Shown in pieces: positions 15,434 to 24,370 of a stretch of DNA of 42,719 nt. Position 1 is the stretch's first letter, and each line of letters begins with the position of its first letter. Position numbers and translations under genes: made by a program. This DNA is from an uncultured Desulfobacterium sp. (GTDB lineage: Bacteria > Desulfobacterota > DSM-4660 > Desulfatiglandales > Desulfatiglandaceae): the NCBI GenBank assembly GCA_900258555.1, contig LT984854.1, positions 118,850-161,568 on the forward strand, written 5' to 3'. A model generated the notes under the pieces. That model was not told where the DNA came from. It did not search any database and saw nothing but the letters and a program-made list of their open reading frames with translations.

Positions 15434-18400
15434 ATGCAAAGAATCCTTTTCGACAAGCGCGATTACCTCCTCTTAAATATCGTCAATGACGTTCTCAGCA
15501 GGGATAAGTCCCGTGAATACACCCGGAGGCTTGTCTATTCTTACTTACATCCCCATGGAGTAAAGGAACTGGCGGAGTCAAAGGGCCTGCGCCTTGCCTT
15601 TGCAGTCATTCACCTTTTTCAGTCCCTTGAGGCAGGAGGCGTGGATGCGCGATTGAGTGCATTGCGTTCCTTACATTCCGAGGTCCTGCATATCGGCGGG
15701 GGCTCTCTGCCCATAAATACTGCCAGAGTCCTGTTACAGATCATGAAGGAGTTGATCAGGGCTCATGGAGACACTGAAAGACAACTCCAACTCGCCCATG
15801 ACTTTAGAAGATCTGTAACCGGAAACCCCAGGATTATAAGGGCGCAACTGCGAAATTATCATCTCCTCGAAATGCCCGAAGAATGGAATCAGGTCACCTT
15901 TGACGATCACGTTCACGATGCAAACACCAAAGGCCGCAAGTCCTCATCTCATCTGATAATGGATGCCTGGATTAAGGGCATCAGGCGTTTGAGGGTCATC
16001 TACTACAACTATCTTGAGCCCAGATTCGCAGTAGAACTGCTGGAAGCGGCCCGGATTATGGGGATTGATATCCGCACTGGTATAGAGTTTTCTTCAAGAT
16101 TTCGCGGAAAATACGTTCACCTGATCTGGGTTCCCAGGGGTTTTGTAGATTCCCAGGATTTTCTGTGTTTCCTTGCCGAAGACCCTGTTGTGGAGTTTAT
16201 GGCCGAAGGCAGAAGGGTTTCGGAATATCAGACGGCCTATGTCTATAAGATATTCGATGAGTTCAACAGCAGGCATCGCCTTACAGTAAGAGAGACCCAT
16301 GGCCTTGAGATACCCCCGCTCAACATATCGGATTTCATCTCCTTTGTGGGCACAGGTCAGGCCTCCTTGCTCCACCTTGCTGAATTTCTGCACAAGAACA
16401 TGCTTCCCCTGATGAATTCTTATGTCGAGGAATTGAGAAATTTATATGCAAATGCGGCCAATGAGGAGCGACAGCGCATAGCAGATAAGGTGGCTGAGTT
16501 AAACCGACTTGATGCTGAAACCATCCTTGAGCAATACCTCCAGCCTGAGAAAAATCCTGGCATACCAGACCCCAATTTCCCCGGAGATGACAGCAACGTC
16601 CCGGCCTTGCTCAAGCTGTCTCCCAAGGGGCTGATTGATCGTCTGGTTCAACTCCATTCAGGTCAGCGCTTTACCCTGAATCTCAGCAATCTTAAGGTGG
16701 AGGATGTTATTGAACTCCTCTATGACTGCGAAGGTATAATCACCCGTCTGGAAATATTCAATCTGAAGGACCATGCCAACAAAAAGACGGATCATATCCC
16801 TGATATCAGCAGACTCCAGGAGGCACTTAACAGGAAGAACGTTATTCACCTGAAGAAGATTATCAGGGAGGTTATTTCAAAACTCGAATCATCAGGCCTT
16901 GAAGACAGCGGCGACAGGATCAAAAAGTTAGCCTATATACTCAATGACATCTCAACCTTGAGGGACATGTATTTGGGTGCACAGTTAAAGTCCCGCATAG
17001 GAAGCGATTCCACGGGCCGTTCAATCCGTTTTCATGGTATGGGGCTGGCCATAATGGATACCCTCCCACGCCGCGCTGTTAAAGAGGTCCATAATCCCGG
17101 GGCCGCTGTCCGTGAACATATCCCAATCAAGGTAGCGGCGTTCAGAAGAAAAACATCTTTTCGCCGAACCAGTCCTAATAAATCTGTGGCACGATTATAT
17201 CGCCTGGCCGAAAAGATACCTGCATTACAACTGGTTAGCCAAAAACAGAGCGCCGACTGGCTGATAGGTCAGTCTGAATATGTAAAAGGATGCGGCAATG
17301 TCGTCACCCTGGGAGGGATTCAGAAACATATGGATAATGGACTTTCCATTGATCCGCCCCGGGCTGAAAAAAGGAAGGCCGGATTATCATTAAGCTATCT
17401 TAATACCGGTACAAAAAACGGACTTAAGGTCCTCATCGGCTTCATCCCCGCCTTTTTTACATTCGCTTTGACAAAAGACTGGTGGCTGTTGGCCTATTTT
17501 GGGGCATTTATCTGGTTCGGGATTACCGGATTGAGGAATATACTGCAATCTGTTATGGGCGGTGGCGGTATCAAGCGAGCCCCGATGTTAAGGTGGAACG
17601 ATTATGTAAGCTGGGAACGCTTGACGGACTCGCTCTTATTTACAGGTTTTTCTGTCCCTTTACTGGACTATGTGACAAAGACCGTGGTGCTGGACAGGTG
17701 TTTTAATATCACAACCGCTACCAATCCCATTGCCCTTTATGCCTTTATGGCCCTTGTCAACGGGTTGTATATCTCAAGCCACAACGCCTTCAGGGGACTG
17801 CCCAAGGGGGCGATCATCGGCAATCTCTTCAGAAGTATCCTTTCCATACCGGTTGCAGTGCTGCTCAATGCGGCAATCGGCGGAATTTTGGGCTCCAGCG
17901 GTGTGACGCACGTAAGCGATGTCTTACAGAAATGGGCCGCGGTAATCTCAAAGGCATCATCGGATTTTGTAGCAGGCATCATAGAAGGGACAGCCGACAG
18001 GTACCAGAACATTCGCATCAGGCTCAGGGACTATTCTGAAAAGCTTGAACAGCTCTTCGACACATACTCAAAACTGGAGATGTTTTTCCCGGAAGTGAAC
18101 ACAATGGAATTGCTCAAAAACCCGACAAAGATCACCCAGGCCACTAATGAGGAGGTGAGAGACCTTGAAAAAATCCTGATCATCCACGCCCTGGATCTCC
18201 TCTACTTCTGGATGTATCAGCCGCGAGCCAGAAGCGCCCTTCGCTCTCTGGTTCAATCCCTGTCTGATGAAGAGAGGGAAATCCTTATTGGAACCCAGTC
18301 CGTACTAGTTCAACAGAGAAAGATCAGCCTTCTTTTTGTTGATGGATTGGTGGGCAAGAACTTTTCAAAGGCCCTGTCATTTTATCTCGACCGTTCTCAG

Positions 18401-18445
18401 GAATATATGGCGGATATGGATCAATTCTCCATCCCGAAACAATAA
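15434..18445 (+). CDS. Large protein with degenerate PHP-like domain and membrane region
   Basis: 1003 residues, no signal peptide. About residues 1-150 are helical. Residues 155-240 resemble a PHP phosphoesterase domain: DDHVHD at 157-162 (His159 and His161), GIEFS at 216-220, and VHL with His229. Where PHP enzymes have the TDH motif there is YYNYLEP (190-196), so one metal ligand set is lost and activity is uncertain. Residues 330-560 are predicted helical and charged. About 660-825 contain four to six hydrophobic segments (GLKVLIGFIPAFFTFAL, PIALYAFMALVNGLY, LSIPVAVLLNAAIGGIL). The C-terminal 170 residues are helical and probably cytosolic. It is flanked by Usp genes on the same strand. 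I cannot name the family as a whole. Confidence 0.8.
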   Translation: MQRILFDKRDYLLLNIVNDVLSRDKSREYTRRLVYSYLHPHGVKELAESKGLRLAFAVIHLFQSLEAGGVDARLSALRSLHSEVLHIGGGSLPINTARVLLQIMKELIRAHGDTERQLQLAHDFRRSVTGNPRIIRAQLRNYHLLEMPEEWNQVTFDDHVHDANTKGRKSSSHLIMDAWIKGIRRLRVIYYNYLEPRFAVELLEAARIMGIDIRTGIEFSSRFRGKYVHLIWVPRGFVDSQDFLCFLAEDPVVEFMAEGRRVSEYQTAYVYKIFDEFNSRHRLTVRETHGLEIPPLNISDFISFVGTGQASLLHLAEFLHKNMLPLMNSYVEELRNLYANAANEERQRIADKVAELNRLDAETILEQYLQPEKNPGIPDPNFPGDDSNVPALLKLSPKGLIDRLVQLHSGQRFTLNLSNLKVEDVIELLYDCEGIITRLEIFNLKDHANKKTDHIPDISRLQEALNRKNVIHLKKIIREVISKLESSGLEDSGDRIKKLAYILNDISTLRDMYLGAQLKSRIGSDSTGRSIRFHGMGLAIMDTLPRRAVKEVHNPGAAVREHIPIKVAAFRRKTSFRRTSPNKSVARLYRLAEKIPALQLVSQKQSADWLIGQSEYVKGCGNVVTLGGIQKHMDNGLSIDPPRAEKRKAGLSLSYLNTGTKNGLKVLIGFIPAFFTFALTKDWWLLAYFGAFIWFGITGLRNILQSVMGGGGIKRAPMLRWNDYVSWERLTDSLLFTGFSVPLLDYVTKTVVLDRCFNITTATNPIALYAFMALVNGLYISSHNAFRGLPKGAIIGNLFRSILSIPVAVLLNAAIGGILGSSGVTHVSDVLQKWAAVISKASSDFVAGIIEGTADRYQNIRIRLRDYSEKLEQLFDTYSKLEMFFPEVNTMELLKNPTKITQATNEEVRDLEKILIIHALDLLYFWMYQPRARSALRSLVQSLSDEEREILIGTQSVLVQQRKISLLFVDGLVGKNFSKALSFYLDRSQEYMADMDQFSIPKQ

Positions 18446-18655
18446 CCACCATTGAGCCACCGATAATTTTCTTATTCCTCCGAGTCGAAATTTTTCCATA
18501 AAATGTATTGGAATATTTCAATATTTCCATGGTCAGGCCTCAGCATAATAAATTATATCCAGCCTATCACCTTAATATAACGGCATATATTGAAATAGCA
18601 GCGGTGGCATGGTTCGTGCTAGTCTTTCCTCAAGACCAGGACGGAGAATATTACG

Positions 18656-19105
18656 GTGATAGAAATAAAAAATATACTCTTTCCCTGTGATTTGAGGGAA
18701 ACCAACTCGATTATTTTGCCCTATGTCATATCCATGGCAAAAAAATACGACAGCACCATCCATCTGCTTCATGTCATTGTTGACGTTTCAAAATGGGGTG
18801 GCCTCTATATACCGCACATCCCGCTGGATCTGTATCAAAAAGAGGCAGAACAGGCCGCAGAAAAAATGATGGACAAGATCTGTACGGAAACGCTATTGGG
18901 TCGTTCCAAATTTATAAAAAAAGTTGTCTCCGGTGATCCGGCAGCGGAAATCCTGAAAACAATTCGAACCGAGAATATTGACCTGGTGGTAATGGGAACG
19001 CACGGATTAAACGGGCTGGAGCTGAGGATGGTGGGTAACGTTACCGATAAGGTCATCAAGGAATCAAAGGCCCCTGTGCTGGTCATCAATCCATTCAGGC
19101 TCTAG
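18656..19105 (+). CDS. Universal stress protein (UspA family), second copy
   Basis: 149 residues starting at GTG, with GGAG about 10 bases upstream. It has IKNILFPCDLRETN at the N-terminus and GTHGLNGLELRMVGN near the C-terminus, matching the ATP-binding motif except that the final G-S is G-N. It is only weakly similar to the Usp at 14954. 18446-18655 has no gene, just an AT-rich inverted repeat near 18508-18530. The stop codon is the TAG at the left end of the second 150-bp repeat element. Confidence 0.9.
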   Translation: MIEIKNILFPCDLRETNSIILPYVISMAKKYDSTIHLLHVIVDVSKWGGLYIPHIPLDLYQKEAEQAAEKMMDKICTETLLGRSKFIKKVVSGDPAAEILKTIRTENIDLVVMGTHGLNGLELRMVGNVTDKVIKESKAPVLVINPFRL

Positions 19106-19250
19106 GAGGCTGTCCGAAAATACCCTTCCCCCCAGACTCTTTGTTATGCACTAAAAAATTATCCTCAACATATCAAGCACATGCCTGCGGTAATTTTTTC
19201 GGACATGCCTTGATTTTGGAAAAAACTGCTATTCTCTGACAACCTTATAG
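19102..19250. mobile_element. MITE-like 150-bp element, copy 2
   Basis: Same length as 11801-11949 and ungapped, about 87% identical. The ends again pair (CTAGGAGGCTGTCCGAAAA with an inward-reading CTATAAGGTTGTCAGAGAA; 5 differences). It fills the space between two convergent genes: its left end is the stop of the UspA gene, and the stop of the minus-strand gene lies 2 bases past its right end. Confidence 0.8.
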
Positions 19251-19252
19251 GC

Positions 19253-19819
19253 TCAGACATTTTTTAATAAGGTGGAATTCAAATATGTCTTTGCCGCATG
19301 ACCCCGGACGTCCTCAGGCCAGGAAAGCAGCCTGAAATACTCGGAATATCTTTCACATATATGACGATATCTTTCAGCATCATCCTGAGGCACATAGTCC
19401 TTTAGCTTCAGCGTCTTGAGGCAGTCTTCCGCAAATCTTATTTCCTCATCAGTTGGGTGGTCGCACCTGGCCAATGCATCTTCAAGTTTTTTCCTCAACT
19501 TCTCAACTGCTTGGGCCTTTTTGATCTCGCGCCTGTTTTTCCTTTCTATCTCCTTTTTCTCTTCCTCATAGAGCTTGCAGAGGATATCCTGCGCAGCCTG
19601 GTAGTAGTGGTTTTCCACAAAAAAAGAGATCCCGCTAAAATTCGGATTGCATATGACCTTACACCCACAGTGGGCCTCTATGCGCTCAATGGCCTCAGCA
19701 CAATATATGTGCTCCGTGAGGTTCAGCTCCTTGTGGTGTTTGAGAAATTCTTCATTTTGCTTTAGGGAGTCTTCGTCAATCCCTTCGGTTTGGTTCATAG
19801 GGTCTTGTTTCATCTTCAC
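19253..19819 (-). CDS. Hypothetical coiled-coil protein
   Basis: 188 residues, highly charged. It contains a short domain-like segment with AHCGCKVICNPNFSGISFF near 50-70, and a long Lys/Glu-rich coiled coil (KLYEEEKKEIERKNRREIKK, about 82-118). No signal peptide or membrane segment. I do not recognise the family. There are in-frame Met codons at residues 1, 3 and 8; the RBS is weak (GAAGGTG). The coding sequence ends beside the 150-bp repeat element, so its native tail may be altered. Confidence 0.65.
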   Translation of the reverse strand: MKMKQDPMNQTEGIDEDSLKQNEEFLKHHKELNLTEHIYCAEAIERIEAHCGCKVICNPNFSGISFFVENHYYQAAQDILCKLYEEEKKEIERKNRREIKKAQAVEKLRKKLEDALARCDHPTDEEIRFAEDCLKTLKLKDYVPQDDAERYRHICERYSEYFRLLSWPEDVRGHAAKTYLNSTLLKNV

Positions 19820-20000
19820 ACCTTCCCGGATTCCGGATCCTTGCTCCTAAGTAATAATCAAAACATATATTACAACATGATCCTGTGATTACAAGCCCTA
19901 AGATTTCTCAGCCCTGGTTTTGATGTTGACCAATTTGAATTTACTATATATTTTGCAGGCAGAATTGAGATTGAAAAGTTACAACATATCGAGATATTGA

Positions 20001-20771
20001 ATGTTAATAGATAGTCACGCCCACCTGGACATGGTGGATTTTGATAAAAACCGGCAGGATGTCATTGACAGGGCCATAGCAGGGGGCCTTACCGGCATTA
20101 TCACAATAGGAATAGACCTTGGAAGCTCCGCCAAGGCCTTGGAATTGGCCAGGCAGCATGATTTCATTTATGCCGCTGCCGGTTATCACCCCCATAATGC
20201 AGATAAATGTGAACCGAAGTCATTGGAAAAGCTAGGCAATCTGGCCTCTGATAAGCTGATTGTGGCGTGGGGTGAGATAGGACTTGATTTTTATCGCGGC
20301 TATTCAATCCGTGAAAACCAAATAAGGATATTTGAGCAGCAACTCAAGATCGCAGACGACATGGAGCTCCCGGTAATAATACACGATCGGGACGCCCATG
20401 ACGATGTCCTTAACATATTAAAAAGGCGGGGAAAGGGCGAAGGAAAAGGTGTAATACACTGCTTTTCCGGGGACCTGGATCTGGCACATGAATTTATGGA
20501 GCTGGGTTATTATATCTCTATCCCCGGGACCGTAACCTATCAAAATGCGACAAAGACCAAAGAAGTGGCTGCAAAGATCCCCATGGAGCGTATGCTCATA
20601 GAAACCGATGCCCCGTTTCTTGCACCGGTGCCAAAGAGGGGCAAAGGCAATGAGCCGCTTTTTGTCGTTTATACAGCAAGAGAGATCGCCCGCCTGAGAG
20701 GCATTGAATTTGAAGAGGTGGCCACTAGGACCGCGCAAAATGCTATCAGCCTTTTTGGACTTAAGCAGTGA
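20001..20771 (+). CDS. tatD: TatD-family metal-dependent hydrolase (DNase)
   Basis: 256 residues with the family motifs: DSHAHLDM at the N-terminus, GYHPHNA near 62, GEIGLDFYR near 91, IHDRDAH near 126, HCFSG near 151 and ETDAPFLAP near 198, giving the two-metal site of the amidohydrolase fold. TatD proteins have 3'-5' DNase activity and act in nucleic acid repair or quality control. The start lacks a strong RBS. It overlaps the maf start by one base, so translation is coupled. Confidence 0.93.
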   Translation: MLIDSHAHLDMVDFDKNRQDVIDRAIAGGLTGIITIGIDLGSSAKALELARQHDFIYAAAGYHPHNADKCEPKSLEKLGNLASDKLIVAWGEIGLDFYRGYSIRENQIRIFEQQLKIADDMELPVIIHDRDAHDDVLNILKRRGKGEGKGVIHCFSGDLDLAHEFMELGYYISIPGTVTYQNATKTKEVAAKIPMERMLIETDAPFLAPVPKRGKGNEPLFVVYTAREIARLRGIEFEEVATRTAQNAISLFGLKQ

Positions 20772-21427
20772 TGCCTTTCCCATTTATTGACAATCTGCGC
20801 CCCTTGATCCTTGCCTCCGCCTCCCCCCGCAGGAAGGACCTGCTCAATCAGATAAGGATTCCTTTTCGGTCTGAGGTCAGTGATGTTACTGAAGAAGATC
20901 TTTGCGCAAACCCCCAAAACAGCGCCTGCCGCCTTGCGGTGAAAAAGGCAAAAGAGGTATTTATAAACGCAGGGGGCTCATGGATACTTGGGGCGGACAC
21001 TATTGTGGCTGCCCCCAACGGTGTCCCTGCAAAGGAGGTTGAGGATGAAGGACCTTTGCACATTCTGCTTGGAAAGCCAACAGACGAGGCGGAAGCGGCA
21101 CGTATGCTCAGGTTGCTAAGCGGCAAATCGCACATGGTAGTAACGGGGTTTTGCATACTGGAGCCGACAGGCGGGACTGCCCATTTGGAGGCAGTCACCA
21201 GCATGGTCCGGCTCAAGGATCTCACAGATAGGGAAATAGAGTCCTATGTCGCAACAAGGGAGCCCTTGGGCAAGGCGGGCGGGTATGCTATTCAGGGAAT
21301 CGGGTCTTTTATGGTCAGCGGCATATCCGGGTCATATACAAATATCGTGGGGCTTCCTTTGTATGAACTGATACAGGCGCTTGTCAAAATTGGGGCCATA
21401 AGGGGTTTTCCATTATCGCCTGACTGA
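20771..21427 (+). CDS. maf: Maf-like nucleoside triphosphate pyrophosphatase
   Basis: 218 residues. Motifs are LASASPRRKDLL near 18, the catalytic GADTIV near 75, and KAGGYAIQG near 170. Maf proteins hydrolyse dTTP, UTP or modified nucleotides to the monophosphate and pyrophosphate and keep them from nucleic acids. The TGATG junction with tatD favours ATG 20771; a GTG one codon upstream is an alternative start. The sequence between about residues 82 and 95 is longer than usual. Confidence 0.92.
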   Translation: MPFPFIDNLRPLILASASPRRKDLLNQIRIPFRSEVSDVTEEDLCANPQNSACRLAVKKAKEVFINAGGSWILGADTIVAAPNGVPAKEVEDEGPLHILLGKPTDEAEAARMLRLLSGKSHMVVTGFCILEPTGGTAHLEAVTSMVRLKDLTDREIESYVATREPLGKAGGYAIQGIGSFMVSGISGSYTNIVGLPLYELIQALVKIGAIRGFPLSPD

Positions 21428-21460
21428 TTCAGCCATCAAACCAAGAAGGGGTATTTCCAC

Positions 21461-22336
21461 ATGAAAAAAAGGGGTACTTTGATTTTTTGGTCAGCATTTC
21501 TGTCTTCCGCGCTGACCTGTTATGCAGGGGTTATTGGTTGCCATGCGCAGGGTGTTTCAGATCCTGGAGAGGGTATGAAAAACACGGCCTCCGGCGTAAA
21601 GACTGAATACACAATCTCATCCATTAACTATAAAATGATATACATTCCCCCGGGGACATTTTCCATGGGAAGCCCGTCAACTGAAAAGGGAAGATATGAT
21701 GATGAAGTCCTGCACACAGTTACATTGACCAAGGGTTTTTATATAGGCGCCACAGAGGTGACACAGGCTCAGTGGAAGGAGATAATGGGGGACAACCCTT
21801 CCGCCTTTAAAGACTGTGGCGACGACTGCCCGGTTGAAAAGGTCTCCTGGTATGAGTGCCAGAAATTTATCCAGCAACTGAACCAGAGGGAAAAGAGCCG
21901 TAAATATCGCCTCCCCACCGAGGCGGAGTGGGAATATGCATGCAGGGCCGGGAGCGATAAACCATTTTCCAACGGCGATATCACAAGTACCGGTTGTGAG
22001 CCTGATCCCAATCTTGATAAGATCGGATGGTACTGTGGAAACACCCATGATAAGACACAGCCTGTTGCCAGGAAAATCCCCAATGCCTGGGGGCTGTATG
22101 ACATGCACGGCAATGCCTGGGAGTGGTGCGAGGACTGGTATGATGACTATAGGATAGGTCATGTTGAGGATCCCAAAGGGCCTGAAAACGGTGCAGCCCG
22201 AGTGTTTAGAGGAGGGGGATGGGGACTGGCCGGCCGCACCTGCCGATCAGCGTTCAGGGATAAATACTCCCCGGAGCTGAATTGCAAGCTTATGGGATTG
22301 AGACTGGTCAGAGATGCTGACATTCTAAGCAAGTAG
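21461..22336 (+). CDS. Secreted FGE-sulfatase (SUMF1)-fold protein, probable lipoprotein
   Basis: 291 residues. The first 27 form a signal peptide, with a lipobox-like GVIGC, so it is probably anchored at Cys27. The rest is a formylglycine-generating-enzyme-like domain: YIPPGTFSMGS near 66, TEVTQAQWKE near 97, YRLPTEAEWEYACRAG near 149, and GNAWEWCEDWYDD near 219, FRGGGW near 247. Members of this fold range from true formylglycine enzymes to sulfoxide synthases and non-enzymatic relatives. The Cys pair of true FGE is not evident. It is probably co-transcribed with maf and the RNase gene. Confidence 0.88.
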   Translation: MKKRGTLIFWSAFLSSALTCYAGVIGCHAQGVSDPGEGMKNTASGVKTEYTISSINYKMIYIPPGTFSMGSPSTEKGRYDDEVLHTVTLTKGFYIGATEVTQAQWKEIMGDNPSAFKDCGDDCPVEKVSWYECQKFIQQLNQREKSRKYRLPTEAEWEYACRAGSDKPFSNGDITSTGCEPDPNLDKIGWYCGNTHDKTQPVARKIPNAWGLYDMHGNAWEWCEDWYDDYRIGHVEDPKGPENGAARVFRGGGWGLAGRTCRSAFRDKYSPELNCKLMGLRLVRDADILSK

Positions 22337-24370
22337 ATGGAATCGCAGATGCATCAGGGCAAGGTTATAGAATACATTGATCAGGGCAGATTTATCTGCA
22401 CCATATGCCTCCAGGACAAGGGAAGCAGCTTGCACCTGCTTACTTCTTCAAACAGGGAGGTCAATCTCTCGCCCAAGAGGGCTGTAATCGTCTCAGAGTC
22501 AGCCGTTAATGTATCAAAACCCAGGGAGGACCTGCTCCATAGACTCAGACACATGGAAGAGGCAAGGCTCAGCCTTGTGGGGCAGGTTAACACAAAGGAG
22601 CTCTGGGAGTTGGTCCACGATGAAAAGGAATCCTTCGGCGCCAGGGATTTCGCCCAGTTGGCATTCGGCAAGGATATCACAGACGACCATATGGCCGCTC
22701 TTGTAAGGTCTTTGTTTGACGATCGCGTCTATTTCAAGATGAAGGACGGCCTGTTCCTGCCGAACACCCCGGAAAAGGTCGAGCAGATCCTGGTGCAAAG
22801 AGAGGAGGATGCACTAAGACAACAGAAAATTGATACAGGAAGCTCCTGGCTAAAGGACAAAATAGAAGGGCGGCATTGCGAGGATCCGGCGAATAAAGAT
22901 GAAATTATAGGCCTGCTGATTCAAATGGCCCTTTATGGGACATACGGAGACGACACAAAGTACGGCAAAGAACTCCTTACAAGGGCGGGAATCTCTGATA
23001 TCAAAAAATCACGCGATCTGCTGATTGATCTTGGTGTGTGGCAGGAGGATGAAAACCTCGATCTTCTGAGGTCCGGTATTGGAGGCGGATTTTCCGAAAA
23101 TATCACAAGTGAATCGGCCCTGGTGGCAGGGACAGAGGTGGATTTTTGCGGCAGGGAGGACCTGAGGGATCTCTTTGTCATGACCGTAGACGGCCCGCTC
23201 ACGCGCGATTTTGATGACTCTATCAGCGTGGAAGTTACAGACGATCAAATACGTTTAGGTATACATATTGCCGATGTGGCATCAATAATCGCCCCGGAAA
23301 GCCTGATTGACCAGGAGGCTGCAAAAAGGGGCTCATCCCTCTATCTGCCTGAAAGGCAGATCCCCATGATCCCTCATGAGCTGTCGCAGGGGGCATTGAG
23401 TCTGATGCAGGATTGCGACCGGCCCGCAATTTCACTGCTCGCCAGTTTTGAAAGGAGTGGGGGTCTTCTGGACTACAGGTTTGCTGCAAGCACGATAAGG
23501 GTTAAAAAACGGCTGACCTACGAAGAGGCGGATAACATGCTGAGTCTGCAAGAAGTCACTTCGGCCGCACAGCACACTCAAAACATCCCGATTTTGCTTC
23601 AAGAGGTATTTGGGATATGCAAACGCCTTCAGCAGGAAAGGATGAACAACGACGCCATGAAATTGTCTCTGCCGGAATTGCAGGTGGTGTTTAATGATAA
23701 TTCCACATTCAGTCTTGTAAAGGAAGATCAGGATACCCCGTCGAGGATGATGATAGCGGAGCTGATGATCCTCTACAACTGTCTTGCAGCAGAATTCTGC
23801 AGGGACAACCAAATCCCCGCCCTTTACAGGACCCAGGCTGAACCCACTGAAAGGCTCGCGGATGACGAGGCAGACTATATCTATTATGTCTTCAAACAAC
23901 GCAGAAAGCTGAGCCCGGTCCGTATAGAAACAACCGGTCTGCCCCACAGCGGGCTCGGCCTCAAATCCTATCTACACGCCACATCCCCGATAAGGAGGTA
24001 CCTAGACCTGGTGATCCAGCGCCAGATAAGAAATCTCCTTTTAGGTCAGGCGCCTGTATATGATCAAAAGCGTCTTGAGGAAATAAGGGTTCTTGTCGAA
24101 CCGACTATAAAGGACTTGCAGAACATTAAAAGAAACAGCACACGTTACTGGACCCTCAAATATCTGGACCAGCGCCGGGGCGAAAGGTACCCCGCCATTG
24201 TGTTGGATGAGTTCAAGAGGAAATTTCGTGTTGTCCTAAAAGACTTTTTCCTGGTGGCGGAGATAAATAAACCTAACGGCTTAATGGTCAAACCCGGAGA
24301 GGAGATTGTTGTAGAGGTCAGAAAGGCCGACCCCTGGGAAGACGAGCTTAAGATGGAATATGTGGGTTAG
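22337..24370 (+). CDS. RNB-domain exoribonuclease (RNase II/R family)
   Basis: 677 residues. The N-terminal part (to about 270) contains a small beta domain and a helical/winged region. The RNB catalytic domain begins near 275 with VDGPLTRDFDDSISVEV, carrying the acidic cluster that binds Mg2+, and continues with YLPERQIPMIPHELSQGALS and HATSPIRRYLDLVIQRQ near 550. The C-terminal S1-like portion is short. It degrades RNA 3' to 5'. It starts directly after the preceding stop; ATG 22349 is an alternative. It overlaps purB by 4 bp tail to tail. Confidence 0.9.
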   Translation: MESQMHQGKVIEYIDQGRFICTICLQDKGSSLHLLTSSNREVNLSPKRAVIVSESAVNVSKPREDLLHRLRHMEEARLSLVGQVNTKELWELVHDEKESFGARDFAQLAFGKDITDDHMAALVRSLFDDRVYFKMKDGLFLPNTPEKVEQILVQREEDALRQQKIDTGSSWLKDKIEGRHCEDPANKDEIIGLLIQMALYGTYGDDTKYGKELLTRAGISDIKKSRDLLIDLGVWQEDENLDLLRSGIGGGFSENITSESALVAGTEVDFCGREDLRDLFVMTVDGPLTRDFDDSISVEVTDDQIRLGIHIADVASIIAPESLIDQEAAKRGSSLYLPERQIPMIPHELSQGALSLMQDCDRPAISLLASFERSGGLLDYRFAASTIRVKKRLTYEEADNMLSLQEVTSAAQHTQNIPILLQEVFGICKRLQQERMNNDAMKLSLPELQVVFNDNSTFSLVKEDQDTPSRMMIAELMILYNCLAAEFCRDNQIPALYRTQAEPTERLADDEADYIYYVFKQRRKLSPVRIETTGLPHSGLGLKSYLHATSPIRRYLDLVIQRQIRNLLLGQAPVYDQKRLEEIRVLVEPTIKDLQNIKRNSTRYWTLKYLDQRRGERYPAIVLDEFKRKFRVVLKDFFLVAEINKPNGLMVKPGEEIVVEVRKADPWEDELKMEYVG

